From: Cephalotus follicularis
Taxonomy: Eukaryota > Streptophyta > Magnoliopsida > Oxalidales > Cephalotaceae
Assembly: GCA_001972305.1 (NCBI GenBank)
Contig: BDDD01001509.1
Coordinates: 124,001-188,000 of the forward strand
Direction: 5' to 3'
Length of the DNA stretch: 64,000 nt
Made by a program: the position numbers and the translations under genes. This document shows, one piece after another, positions 43,906 through 54,902 of this stretch. Numbering within the stretch: position 1 is the first letter of the stretch; the number at the start of each line of letters is the position of its first letter. Below the pieces are notes generated by a model. It was not told where the DNA came from, ran no database searches, and saw only the letters and a program-made list of their open reading frames with translations.

Positions 43906-45237
43906 ATGCCTAGGACAAAAACAACAGGCTTTAAGAAGGCTACTACCTCTTCTCAACCTACGAAAACTGGTTCTAAGAGAAAGCTTGACATTAGGGAACC
44001 TTCTCCCGACCCCGCTCTTCAATCGGATTCCGAATCCGAAGAAGAAGTCCCTCTCCGAAATGTAGCTTTTGTTGATAAAAGAGTTATGGGAGGTAGGAAT
44101 ATAGACTTAGCTTTCTGTTCCAATGAATTCTCCTTTGTTTCCTGGCTAGAAGAGTTGCACCTCATTCCACTTGTTCAAATTCAAGACATTTTCTATGTCA
44201 AACTCGTCAAGGAATTCTATATGAATTTGAGAATTGTTTCTAGTCCTCATGAGGAATTTGCCCTCTCCTCAACTGTTAAAGGACAACGTATATTCTTACA
44301 TGCTACGGTTCTCGCTTCTATTCTACATATTCCTCATACCGGCATTTACATCTTTGAGTACAAAAAATGACCGGAAGTCGAGGGTTTTCACCCTAATCAC
44401 ATCTTGTCAATTCTCTACCCCAATGATCCAAATATACATCCAAACATGGCACTTTGTACAAACAAACTCTTTGTGGATCATCGTCTTCTCCATCACCTTA
44501 TCGTTCATCAACTCCTTCCTACCGGTGGTGGGTATGCTAAGCTCTCTCGGATGCAAGCATTTCTAATGTGGTGCATCATATCTAAAATTGAATTTTGTTA
44601 TCCTCTACTCATGCTCCATACCATGGTCCGAGCCTTCACCCAAAAGAAATCCGTTCTTCCCTTTGGGTGCATCCTTACCAAAATTTTTCGATATCACGAG
44701 GTACGGCTTGAAGGAGAGATTGGAACCAAGTTAAAGAAGGAGGATACTTACAATAAGACCACCCTAAACAGCATGGGATGGAAGAAGCAAGATGGAAATT
44801 GGACTTACTATCCAAAAAGTGATCAAGGGCAGAAGATTGAGAGAGAAGAACATGAAGAAATCCCTCCATGGGAAGCCCAAGAAGCTCCACCTGCTCAAGT
44901 TCAAGGATCTTTATCCACCAGTGATTATGATCGGATGATGGAATTCATGAGTGCTCGATTTGATGCATTAAATACTAAGTTTGATTCGATGGAAGCATCA
45001 ATTGAAGGCAAATTCGAGCAAGTGAACTCGCGCCTCGATAACTTGGAAAAGGATCACATGACCATTCGATCCGACTTTGAAACTATCGAAGATACTATCT
45101 ACTACAATCTACATGTCATAACAAGAGACGTCTCAAACTCTTGGGACGAAAGCTTGCTACATCCAAGACTATCGACACATGCGAAGACACTTCGGGCGAT
45201 GAATCCTCTCAAGATTCCGATCCTCCTCCTGCATGAT
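43906..45237 (+). pseudogene. Env-like extra ORF of copia-2
   Basis: Starts MPRTKTTGFKKATTSS. A single TGA at 44368 interrupts one frame to 45243, and a probable shift near 45170 leads to an acidic end SGDESSQDSDPPPA. Residues 1-50 are basic and Ser/Pro-rich. Residues 60-240 (NIDLAFC, VQIQDIFYVKLVKEFYMNL, GQRIFLHATVLASILHIP, NKLFVDHRLLHHLIVHQLLPTGGGYAKLSRMQ) resemble the plant-transposon protein domain found near retrotransposons. About residues 345-385 form a coiled coil (ARFDALNTKFDSMEASIEGKF). No signal peptide or clear membrane anchor, so a true envelope role is doubtful. Confidence 0.65.
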
Positions 45238-45809
45238 TCTTGATTGCTATGTGTTGCTGTTTTTGGTTGTAATCAAAATTGTTGTTTATGTAATTTTGAA
45301 TTTTTATTGTTGTGTTATAAGACATAGTGTTTATTAATGAAATGTGTTTGGTATATATGGTGTTGATATTATGGTTGTTTAAATATTGTTTGAATGTTAT
45401 TGCTAATATCTTGTTATGGTATTCAAATCTTGATTTCGTAAGGGGGAGCATTATTTGTTTATGTTCTATTGATGTTATTGAAATGCTTTTTCTTTATCCT
45501 TTCATTTATTAAGGGGGAGCTAATTACATCTCTTTTTGATGCTATCCAAAAGAGGGGGAGATAGAGCTCAAAAGCATAGCTCAATTGATATTGCTTAGAT
45601 TCTATAATTATGGGGGAGATACTCAAAAACATTGTAATAGAGCTCAATAGCTCAAAAGCATTGGAGATGAAGCTGCATTGAGATAGAGCTCAATAGCACA
45701 TTCAAATGGAACTTTCTTTTTATGAACATTGCTTATTTATGCTTATTGATATCACTTATGTTTATGCCTTTTTTTAGCAAATTTTTGTTATCATCAAAAA
45801 GGGGGAGAT
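45238..45809 (+). other. Copia-2 tail with five polypurine tracts
   Basis: GGGGGAG occurs at 45442, 45513, 45554, 45612 and 45801. The last abuts the 3' LTR and should be the working polypurine tract. No coding sequence. Confidence 0.75.
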
Positions 45810-46716
45810 TGTTGACGATTTAGTCTCAATCCTAGTTTTGATGATAACATATTTGCATTTAACAAGTTTACTTAATGTGCAATATGTTAGAAAGAATCAC
45901 AAAAGGCAAAAGACAGTTGCATACCAAAAGACATCGATCCCTATTGCAAAAGACATCGACGTCTTAAAGTTACCAAAGTTACAGGCCACTTTTGAAGAAA
46001 GACATCGATCCCTTTCAATAAAGTCATCGACGTCTTTAGTGCACCAAAGTTACAGGTCGAATTTGAGAAAAGACATCGATCCTTATAGGCAAAGACATCG
46101 ACGTCCAAACAAAAGATATCGATCCCTTTCAAGAAGACAGCGACGTCTTGAGCTACCAGAGTTACAGGTCAATTTTTAGTGAAGACATTGATCCTTGGAT
46201 GTGAAGACATCGACGTCCAACAAAAGACATCGATCCCTTTCCTCAGACATCGTCGTCTTTCTAGACTCAATTGCAAAATCCAGAAAAGACATCGATCCTT
46301 AAAGAAGAAGTCGATGTGATTCTCATAACTTCAAATGCCTGGATACATTCCCAGAAAAGACATTGACGCCTATAAAAGACATCGACGTCTTTTCAAATTG
46401 TTTGACCCGGGAACTAAGCAACGGCTAGTAAACCCACTTGCAACGGCTAGTAATAGTCAAAGACATCGACGCCTTTCAAAAGATATCGACGTCTTTATCT
46501 CAGCAGGCACAAAAACAGAGTTGCATCAACACATTTTGATATCTTAAATTCCCAAGATTTATGCAACGGCTACAAAGACTTTTTTGTCTATATAAAGGAA
46601 GATTCAAAAACAACAAGGACAACAATACAACAACAAGAGAGACATCAATTCAAGCATTCTAGTTCCAAAAAGCTCAAGTGCTCTATAGTGTTCTCAAAAA
46701 GCTTCAAAGCTTTATC
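45810..46716 (+). mobile_element. Copia-2 3' LTR
   Basis: TGTTGACGATTTAG to GCTTTATC, 907 bp, same palindrome layout and TATA box as the 5' LTR. The exact end is unclear because a typical CA end with duplication is not seen; CA dinucleotides follow at 46718 and 46723. Confidence 0.85.
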
Positions 46717-46722
46717 CAAATC

Positions 46723-46754
46723 ATTTGTACCCGCTGTAGGGGACACGTAGTGCA
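46723..46754 (-). mobile_element. Probable start of Tat-1 5' LTR
   Basis: The minus strand reads TGCACTACGTGTCCCC, weakly like the Tat-2 LTR start TGCCACGTGTCCTCGG. This is expected if copia-2 sits within the Tat-1 LTR. Beyond it the DNA becomes AT-rich and unlike the element. Confidence 0.4.
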
Positions 46755-47564
46755 CTGAATATTGGTAGATTATTTTCCTCATCAAATTAGTACTTTAAAA
46801 AAATTCTAATATGTTGTATTAGTTAAGCAACATATTATAGTATTTTTTTAGAAAAAATTTCTAACACATAAGTTTTATAATCAATAAAAACAAAAAATAT
46901 TCATCAAGAGTTTTACAACAAATCAACAGTATCATTTGATTTAATTTTCTATCTATTTAGGCTATATTGTGCAAGATTTATAAACTTGTTGTCCACTAAT
47001 TTGTATTGTTATTATTATAAAATATATATTTTTATTAATTAATATTGTAAATAATTAAAATATAAACTACAATAAATAAAAAGAAATTTAAAAATAATGA
47101 TAATTTACAATGGTAAGTATTATTATTTTATAGTCGTCTCTTAATTTATTTAAATTTATATGTAAATTATAATAATGATAGTTTAGTTAAATTACTCTAA
47201 TAAAATTATATATTCTTCAAGTTACTGAAAATGAGATTATTAAAATATCATATAAATAATAATTATATAGAACAATAAGAACTATAGTTACATGATAATA
47301 TAGTTAAACATATTAATATTACTATTTTTTCTAGTCAATAATATTTGCTTATTAACAGTAATTTAAATCAATTGTATTTAAAAATTATGTTATGAATAAT
47401 TATTAATCAAAAAGAAAATTTGTGTCATCAATATTTATTATAACAATATTTAACTTAATCGACAGAGTAGTCAATAAAATACTTATAAATATCATATCGA
47501 CTTCACTTTTGATATAAAATATGTTTATAAATATATATAATATTAAAATAAATAAAAAATTTAG
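46755..47564. other. AT-rich intergenic DNA
   Basis: Strongly AT-rich with long runs of A and T. No ORF, repeat family or RNA gene recognised. Confidence 0.7.
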
Positions 47565-47743
47565 TAGCGATTGCTATCATCAATTATGAATGCGTAGGCA
47601 ATTGCTATTGATATTCACCAATAGCGATTGCTGATGTAATCGCTATTGGTACCAGTAGCAATCATTACTATTTCTGACAAAATTTCTTTTTTTACAGCAC
47701 CAATAGCGGTTGCATCAATAACGATTGCTCTATTGGTGCAATT
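47565..47743. repeat. Cluster of AGCGATTGCTATTGG repeats in both orientations
   Basis: At least six short blocks of AGCGATTGCTATTGG or its complement between AT-rich DNA and an LTR. Such subterminal repeats are usual in CACTA-type DNA transposons, but no CACTA terminus or transposase is visible. Confidence 0.45.
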
Positions 47744-49268
47744 TGTTAGATATAGTGACCCGACAAGCCATTAGATGGGTTGTCATATTATATCTTGCCA
47801 TGTATGGAACAATCTTATTCTTATGTATATATGATGCGTGCTAAATTTGTTATGGCTATATCACTTGTATTTTATCACATAATTGAAGTAGTTTAATTAT
47901 TACCTACTTATACTAGTGATGCCCTGACATAAGGTTGGATGCCTCCAAAGGTCCTAGTAATGATCAGATATTTTAGCCATTGAGGTACTATCTAGGGTTG
48001 ACACATATCCTTACCCTAGACCTCAATCGGGGCCAAATATGACAAGGGATTATAGTACACGTGAACCGACGACTTAGAAAATCTAGGGTTGATGAGGTGT
48101 GTAATAAATTATGGGAAAATTAATTAGATTAAATTTTTCCATGTGGATAATATTAGAAATTATTCAGATAGCATTTAAATGGTCTGGGATCATTTAGAAT
48201 GGCTAAACCGAACCCTAGGGGTATTTCGGTAATTTGTGAACACCTCTCGATCTAACCAAGATTTTAAAGGGTCACTGCCTTATAATGATTAGATCTTTAA
48301 TATGTTGGACATATTAAGTCTTGGTGTCAAATATCGGTTGTGTGGATTTTACATTTTGTGGAAACACATATGTTTGATCTTACTTAACCAATATTCGAAG
48401 GATACACGAGATCACTTAAAGAGTTAGACTATTTATGCTTGACTGGACAAAAGGCGTCGATGTCTTTTATAAAGACGTCGATGCTTTTCTCTGATAAAGA
48501 CGTCGATGTCTTTTAGAAAGCATCGATGTGCTTTAGTGCCACGTTGCATAGGCGTCGACGTCTTTCGGAAGGCGTCGACGTCTTTCGGAAGGCGTCGACG
48601 TCTTTGAGCAGAACGTGTAACCTATGCACGACCGCAAATCGTGGGCACTACTTCTCTCACGTCCTTAGCCGGTTTCTCTCTATTCTACACGTTTTAGAAA
48701 CATGGGAATCATGGCTTCGGACTCCCAGGGAGTGAAGGCCATGATCTTAAGTGAATGAGAGATTGGGAGAGAGAATTGTAGGCTGGTTATAAGTATTTCT
48801 GCAGAAAATGGAAAAGTAAAGGGAGAGACATTTTTTGCTGGGCAATTGACCTCGAATTCTTCTCTGCAAGTGTGTGTTCCTTCATCAGATAAACACCAAG
48901 CAAAGGCTTATCTAGGGTGGATTGATTATTGACTTCATTGGTCATAATCAATACTCCTTCTCTAAGCTAAGTGAGAGAGAGAGTGAGTTCAAGCACTTTG
49001 ATTTTGCTGGTTGGATTACTTGGTGTTCCTGAGTCTTGGAGAAGATCAAAGGGATTCTACTCAAGCTTGTAGCGGCAAAGAACGAAGGAGCCAACACCCA
49101 CTGGTATAAATTCTTGGTCCTTCTTCCTTATGCCATGCTTGTGTGTCACCATTGTTTGCAATGGTGACACTAATTCAATTCTGTTGATGTTGTGGTGATC
49201 CATGTGGTCTATGGACGTGCCATAATGGAATGGTACTTACTGAAAACTTCATATTTCTGCTTCCAACA
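47744..49268. mobile_element. Unassigned LTR with TG...CA ends
   Basis: Starts TGTTAGATATAG and ends TTCCAACA, a short terminal inversion typical of LTRs, 1525 bp. The right flank is decayed gypsy-3 RT; the left flank is unrelated, so a simple solo LTR with duplication is not shown. Phased TCGA cores lie at 48457/48478, 48503/48523 and 48555-48575-48595. No coding sequence. Confidence 0.5.
48551..48600. repeat. Three 20-bp tandem palindrome repeats
   Basis: GGCGTCGACGTCTTTCGGAA repeated, with cores at 48555, 48575 and 48595. Confidence 0.85.
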
Positions 49269-49275
49269 TTGGTCT

Positions 49276-50001
49276 TTACCATTCCTTTATTATCATACCT
49301 TCTTTTGAAATTACATGGCCCAAGACGGATACTTCCTTCATCCAAAATTGGCACTTACTGAACTTAATATACAATTGTTCCCTCCTCAATGTTTGCAACA
49401 CATTGGTCAAATATTCTTTATACTCCACTTGACTTTTGGAGTATATCAAAATGCCATCAATCAAACTATCTCAAACTGGCTCAAAAATTGTTGAACACTC
49501 TCTTCCTCAACTCCATAAAAACAATTGGAGTATTTCTCAATCCAAATGACATTACCAAAACTCGAGTATCTTGTCCGAAAAGCCGTTTTCGGTACCTCCC
49601 ATTTCTTGACCTTTACTTGATGATAACCTGATCGAAGGTTGATCCTTAAGCATTCTTAAGCTGATCAAACAGATCATCGATCCTTGACAATCTGTACAGA
49701 GTCTCATTGTCTTGTCTTTCTTCCTTACAAGCAACATTGTTGTATTCCACTATGTCGGACAAATATTTTATCCAAAAACTCTTGCAACCGATTCTTTAAT
49801 CCTTTTAACTTGGTCCGCGCCACACAATAGAGACCTTTTGAAATCGGAGTCGCCCATTGCAAACTTTATCTCTCGATCAAGTGGTATGTCCAGTATATCT
49901 GCGGGAAACATACCCGTAAAGTGAACATCTTCTATTTTCTCCTTTTCTTCCTTAGTGTTCACCACATAAGTGAGGTAACCTTCGCAGTCGTTTTCCAACA
50001 A
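49276..50001 (-). pseudogene. Gypsy-3 pol: protease end and RT
   Basis: Segments CEGYLTYVVNTKEEKEKIEDV, FPADILDIPLDREIKFAM, MLLVRKKDKTMRLCTDC (RT fingers), then MIDGILIYSKSQVEYKEYLTNVLQTLRREQLYIKFSKCQFW and VLGHVISKEGM. The family motif FIDDILIYS now has Gly for the second catalytic Asp. There are several stops and frameshifts, and the central RT between 49750 and 49460 is barely readable. Confidence 0.7.
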
Positions 50002-50327
50002 TCGTCTAGCTTGGATTGCTGATATGAAACTTAGGGGTTTACTGACTTTTGCACTTCGGTAACCAAACTCCGATTGATTGGTTATCGAAACTCATCCTTC
50101 TTCTTATACCAACCAACAAAAACATGATTCCCCGAAAGTCAATCCATGCTTGTTGCAAAGTCATTGGAATTCTTTCACATCTTTAGTTTTCATGAAATAT
50201 GTTCTAACCGATGCTCTAGGTTGATGAGTTCCATCCTTTCTTTCTCCATCGGACTTTCTTTCTTGCTGCAGTAGCTAGAGGATTCATCTACCTTCCTCTT
50301 TTCTTGTCCTTAGTCCTTTCACTTTTG

Positions 50328-50800
50328 CTAGTGTTTCGGACTATTGCATCCATCAACACCGCTTCGTAGGTTTGCAGATCCTAAGCTATCAACAACCTTG
50401 AACATTGGGTTCCAAACCCTTGCGAAACTTATTCGCTCTTCTTTGCTCCGTTGACACCATGTGAGCAACATATCGAGACAATCTCGTAACTTCGCCTTGT
50501 ACAGAGCCATCGATTCGGACTTACCTTCTTCCAATCAAAGAAAGTCCTCATCCATCTTATCCTTCATCGGCTAAGGAAAATATTCATCCATAAATATTTC
50601 CTTAAACTTTTCCCACGTCATCGTTTCTAACTCCCGACGTGACTTTGTCATCTCGATCATGTCCCACCATCGATATGCTTCTCCTTCTATCTCGTCGAAC
50701 AGAAACTCTTCCTTCTGACGATCGATACAATCCATATCTTTGAATATCTTTTCCTTCCCTTGGATCCATACTTCGGTCTCCATAGGATCTGTCACTCTGA
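50328..50800 (-). pseudogene. Gypsy-3 gag fragment
   Basis: VWIQGKEKIFKDMDCIDRQKEEF, EGEAYRWWDMIEMTKSR, TMTWEKFKEIFMDEYFP are the capsid landmarks, followed after a stop by KSESMALYKAKLRDC. The knuckle region is not recognisable. Confidence 0.65.
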
Positions 50801-51660
50801 AAAGGCTTTCGGATGTTGTCTTGCGAACGGTTCTTCTTCGTTGATCGGCACGTTCCTTCTTTGACCGCGACTTTGTATTAAGTCAGTCATGTCTTTAAGT
50901 TACGAGTTAGCCCTCAACCTTAAAAAAGTTCTACTCAAGCCCTTACAAGGAACTAACATCTACACTTCTTTGCACATGTCTTACATTCACTATTTATTTC
51001 TTACATAAAACTTCTTCATAATCATTCTAGTCATCATTGCTAGACTCGTCATCATTGGGTATCTCTTCTCAGATATGCCTTAACATTATTAGCAAGTTTT
51101 CTCTAACTTCTCGTATAACTATTCCATTCATTTCCATATAAACCTCAAAAGAATATTCACTTAGCTTCTCTAAAGCATTCACCCTTTTCTTGCTAACTTC
51201 TATCTATACACTTCTTCCATAAGAGAATATACAATTCGTCTCCATTCTTCGCTATGATCCTTCTTAAAATTTCTTTCTCCTTGTAAAGTTTATGATTCCT
51301 AACCATTGAATCATGTACTAGTCTCCAAATGATCTGACTCAATCTTCAATGACATCTAAAGAAATCAGATCGGAAGATATTTCCACACTTATCATATCCT
51401 CAATTATAACAAAATCAACTCTCTCATATCATTCCTGGTATCAACATTAATCACAATTCTAGTCACCAAAATCTCTCTAATACCATTTCTGGTATCGGTA
51501 CTAATCACCAAAATTGCCCTGATAAAATTTCTCTGATAATATCTCTCTGACACCATTCTTGGTATCAATGCTAGTCACCAAAATCTACTAATCACCAAAA
51601 TTTCTCTGATACCATTCTTGGTATCAACATTAATCACAATGCTAGTCACCAAAATCTCTC
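50801..51660 (-). other. Gypsy-3 leader with repeats of primer-site-like hairpins
   Basis: Mostly noncoding. Between 51424 and 51670 the unit CTCTGATACCATTCTTGGTATC plus an AATCACCAAAAT linker recurs about four times. Each unit contains a copy resembling the primer site complement next to its own inversion (GATACC and GGTATC). Confidence 0.6.
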
Positions 51661-51672
51661 TGATACCATTCC
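51661..51672 (-). other. Gypsy-3 primer binding site, tRNA-Met
   Basis: TGGTATCAGAG on the minus strand, three bases after the LTR end at 51673. Confidence 0.75.
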
Positions 51673-53909
51673 TGCAGCACCCCCGATCCGAGCCCACTTT
51701 AAGCTCAAAGCGAGCTCCGAAGATCGGTGCGTTACGTGGGGTGAAACCTTAATCATCAAATCGTTTAATCATTTAACGATCCATTTCATATCATTTAATC
51801 TCAACTTAGATTTAAAATCTAACATCATTACTTAATAACTTCACAGGATCACATATGCTTACATCTTTGAAACACCAATTTCAAAATATCATATTCTCAT
51901 TATCATGATCGTTTCTAATACCTTACATTTATACATCACTTGACATGTAACCTTACACAGCGGAAAAACATAAACTTATCTTATCATAAAAATAATCATA
52001 TACTCACCTTTATCATTAACATCTCATACACTCAAGTATGTTCAATAACTTTTCATATCGTCATCTTACACAAAAACATCATAACCTATAGCATTCATTA
52101 CCTTACCTTAACATCTACACACCGTCTATCATAAAACATTGCACAGCGGAAAACATACACATATGACATAAAACATAACTTCATAGCATATACTTCCTTT
52201 CCTTACTCTTCTTTTGCGAACTTCCTCTAAAGCTCGCAACTTCACGTTCAACATTTCCTGGAAGATTTGTTTGAAAACAAGACATTGAAAGGAGTGAGCT
52301 TTTAAGAGCCCAGTAAGAATCATAGTCATAAAACGTTATCGAAATCCGTTATTTTTAATAATCTTTATCAAAACGTTTCAACATCATACATTTCATAATA
52401 TCTTTGAAAACCATCTTCTAGTTTTATAAAAACCAGAACATTTCTGAAATCATACATTTTCTGGTATATATAACCAGTGTACTTGAAAACAATCAAAAAC
52501 ATTTTCCATAACTCAAATGCATTCATAAAACGTTTCTCTTCATTTGAGTAGTTAACTCAAATGCATTCATAAAATCATTTTATAAAATCTTTCTTAATAC
52601 CTTGAGTGATCAGCCCAAAGCATTCATAAAACATCATTGTAAATCTTTTCTAAAACTGGTTTCTCATGTGGAAACCTTCATTTCATTTCATTTCACAATC
52701 ATAAAACATTTCTCATCACTTTGAGTAATTAACTCAAAATCCTTTAGAAAACAGTTTGCGCAACTTTACGAAAACGGATAATTCATATATAAATAAGCAT
52801 TTTCAGACAAAACTCAAAACATAAAAATTAAATTATACATCTTGAAGATTTCAGAAAGCTCAAGATCATAACAATTGGTTGAGAATTGAATCCTCTATGA
52901 ATTTTTGAAAGTGGCTGGTTTCATAAGAAAACAAGACATGAGCAGTAGAAGAAAACATAGCTTTTCATCAAGAATTCGACAGAATCTAGAGATGCATAAA
53001 ACATAACAGTTAAAGTAGAAATCTTGAGGTTTTCAAAACATTAAACCATTTGAAATTTCATCAAGAACTCAGCAAGATATGAATTAAAGTATCTGCTGCA
53101 TAATTTTGAATCAAAACAGTGGAATAACTTGATAAAATGGGTATGGAATCTCCTTACCTCACTTGATCTCCTTCTCTTCTTCTCTCCCAAGAAATCTCCC
53201 TCTTCAACTCAGCAGAAACAAGCCTTTTGTTCAGCTAACAAGGCACACATATATAAAGGGGAAGAGAAACTTGGAGGCTAAGCTTGGATGGTGTCATCCA
53301 TGACCTCACCCATGTGAGCTTGTCTCCATGTGATGAAATTAAACCAATTCAGCTGATGCCACCTGCCCTATAGTAGCAAAATATCATAATTCATCCATTC
53401 CTTGCTTGACACGTGCCCTAAAAACCATTTAAATCCTCCAAAATGGGATAAAAGCTAGAATTATGCATCTGACACAGGGCAAAGCGTCGACTCTTTACCT
53501 CTAAGCGTCGGCTCCTAAGGGTTTTACCTGAGTTTTTCACCTCTATCCCGACTAAAGCGCTGACGCTTTATTACAAAGCGTCGACGCTTTAAGTCTCCTC
53601 CAGGTCAATCCTCAACATTTGATCTCGAAGTGTCGACTTTTACATTCTAGGCGTCGACCGTTACTACCAAAGCGTCGGCGCTTTAAGTGTAACTGTCGGC
53701 GCTTTAGACAGTTTTCCTTCTCATCACTTAGCTAAAAAAATTTCTTCTAGGGGCACTGCCCCCTGAACCCCCGCCCGTTGTCCGGTGAGCGGAACCCCCG
53801 TACTCCCCGAGCGTAGGGTCATACTACGGGTCCCTTAAACTATTTTCCAATTACACAATAGCAATCATTTCCATAATTAATATATTTACTGGAAATTCGG
53901 GTCATCACA
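51673..53909 (-). mobile_element. Gypsy-3 5' LTR
   Basis: 2237 bp, plus-strand ends TGCAGCACCCCC and TTCGGGTCATCACA; the latter end resembles the gypsy-1 family. TCGA-like cores with GCG/CGC arms at 53487/53508, 53560/53581, 53633/53654 and 53675/53696, each exactly 21 bp. AT-rich, no credible ORF. Confidence 0.75.
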
Positions 53910-54440
53910 GAGGCTCAAATGGCCAAAATAATGGAGTTATGTGTGTTTCTCTCAAGCCAATGGCTAATTATAGCCATGACTTAATCCCATACCAATCCTC
54001 TATGGCCCGTTAAGGCTCAAATACTCAAGTAATGATACTTCGTAAGCTCGTAAATGTCCAAGATCACTCAAACCACTTACCTGTTACTCTATCATATACT
54101 GTATTCTCATTTCGATGTTAAACTGTCACTCTCAATCGAATTATGGAAATTTCATTTTTTTGAAAGTCCAATCTTTACAATTAAGTTTCTTTAATACTCT
54201 TACTAACTACTAATTTCAATATATTTGATTTTATTTTCAATATTTTTCGTAGTAATTTTCAAAACTACACCATGGGCATCATGCCCTGAGGGCATTGTTG
54301 AATCACCTAATGAACAATAGTGCTCTAATTAGTAATATATTGAATTATAATGCATCGCACCATTTTAAACTCATTGTAACGTGCAACATTTTCTTAAACT
54401 TTGAATAACTGAATATATATTGTTTTGTCAATATAATGTC
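53910..54440. other. Intergenic DNA, nothing recognised
   Basis: AT-rich, no ORF or known repeat seen. Confidence 0.5.
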
Positions 54441-54444
54441 TTAG

Positions 54445-54815
54445 CGTAAAACTTAACAGCCGTTAACGTTGTCGATGTTGCACTCAGAGTTGGTCAAACG
54501 TACGGATATTATAACAAAACATTTTTTTTAAAAATTTTTGTAACAAGGAACCCCTCCAACTATGTGTCACATTGGACCCTTAACTACAAGGTAAATCCCG
54601 AGGAGAGTAGTACAGTAGCCCACCAGTTGTTATATTCCATGTAATATCCTAGTTTGATCACAAGAGGATTCGAACCCAATACCCATGTGCCTATCCACAT
54701 AAGCCTTAACTTCGTCCTACCACTGAGCTAACTGAAGGTGGGGTGTTTTTATTATTTAATGAACATATAATCTCATTTATCTCAAACACTCAAAAAAGTA
54801 ATAAAAAAACCCAAT
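54445..54815 (-). repeat. Left arm of an inverted repeat with SINE-like sequence
   Basis: Inverted and diverged copy of 60735-61190. On the minus strand a tRNA-like A box (TTAGCTCAGTGGTAGG, about 54715-54731) and B box (GGGTTCGAATCC, about 54666-54677) are followed by a body and an A-rich end. The homology extends beyond the SINE-like part on both sides, so the unit that was inverted is larger than the SINE. Confidence 0.6.
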
Positions 54816-54902
54816 GACCTTGTAGTCTGATTGCATTGCTCTCACTCTTGTAATTGAGAGGTCTTGAGATCGAGTATCCTCAGAGGTGTGGTTAACCTCA
54901 TT
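54816..54902. other. Short tract before duplicated LTR
   Basis: Contains a GAGATCGAGTATCC stretch faintly like a tRNA B box. Nothing firm. Confidence 0.3.

Larger units (their letters stand above)
37956..46716 (+). mobile_element. Ty1-copia retrotransposon copia-2 (SIRE-like)
   Basis: LTR 37956-38862, gag 38863-40377, pol 40385-43351, spacer, env-like ORF 43906-45237, repeated purine tracts, LTR 45810-46716. The two LTRs have equal length to the common end (907 bp) and differ at only a few percent of sites by eye, so it is fairly young. An extra ORF after pol and repeated GGGGGAG tracts fit the SIRE/Maximus group. Primer site and gag start are deleted. No clear target duplication is seen: the left flank is GGCTC and the right edge is unresolved. 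Confidence 0.85.
10147..46754 (-). mobile_element. Tat-lineage Ty3-gypsy element Tat-1, fragmented
   Basis: Pieces in sense (minus) order: LTR start 46754-46723 (tentative), LTR 37955-37439, primer site, gag 37384-37183 and 32882-31291, protease and RT 31290-30104 and 27433-27018, RNase H and second RNase H 27017-25965, integrase 25960-24895 and 12865-12790, spacer, and an opposite-strand ORF at 10147-11644. Two RNase H-like domains and an extra antisense ORF are known for the Tat clade. Five separate insertions interrupt it. The 3' LTR is not in the window. Many stops, and loss of integrase acidic residues, show it is dead. Confidence 0.8.
49269..53909 (-). mobile_element. Decayed Ty3-gypsy element gypsy-3, 5' part
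   Basis: Minus strand: LTR 53909-51673, tRNA-Met primer site, repetitive leader, gag, and RT to 49276. The rest of pol and the 3' LTR are missing at 49268. Coding parts are badly worn. Confidence 0.75.

Noticed and set aside
44234-44566. Alternative frame in the env-like ORF with hydrophobic stretches as an envelope membrane anchor
   Set aside because: It is out of frame with the MPRTK ORF and its hydrophobicity comes from shifted reading.
48551-48600. CRISPR-like short repeats
   Set aside because: Units are directly adjacent, only 20 bp, have no spacers and lie in plant LTR DNA.
54660-54735. tRNA gene on the minus strand
   Set aside because: A and B boxes are present but no full cloverleaf or anticodon stem can be drawn, and the copy at 60800 is similarly degenerate; SINE-like sequence is the better reading.
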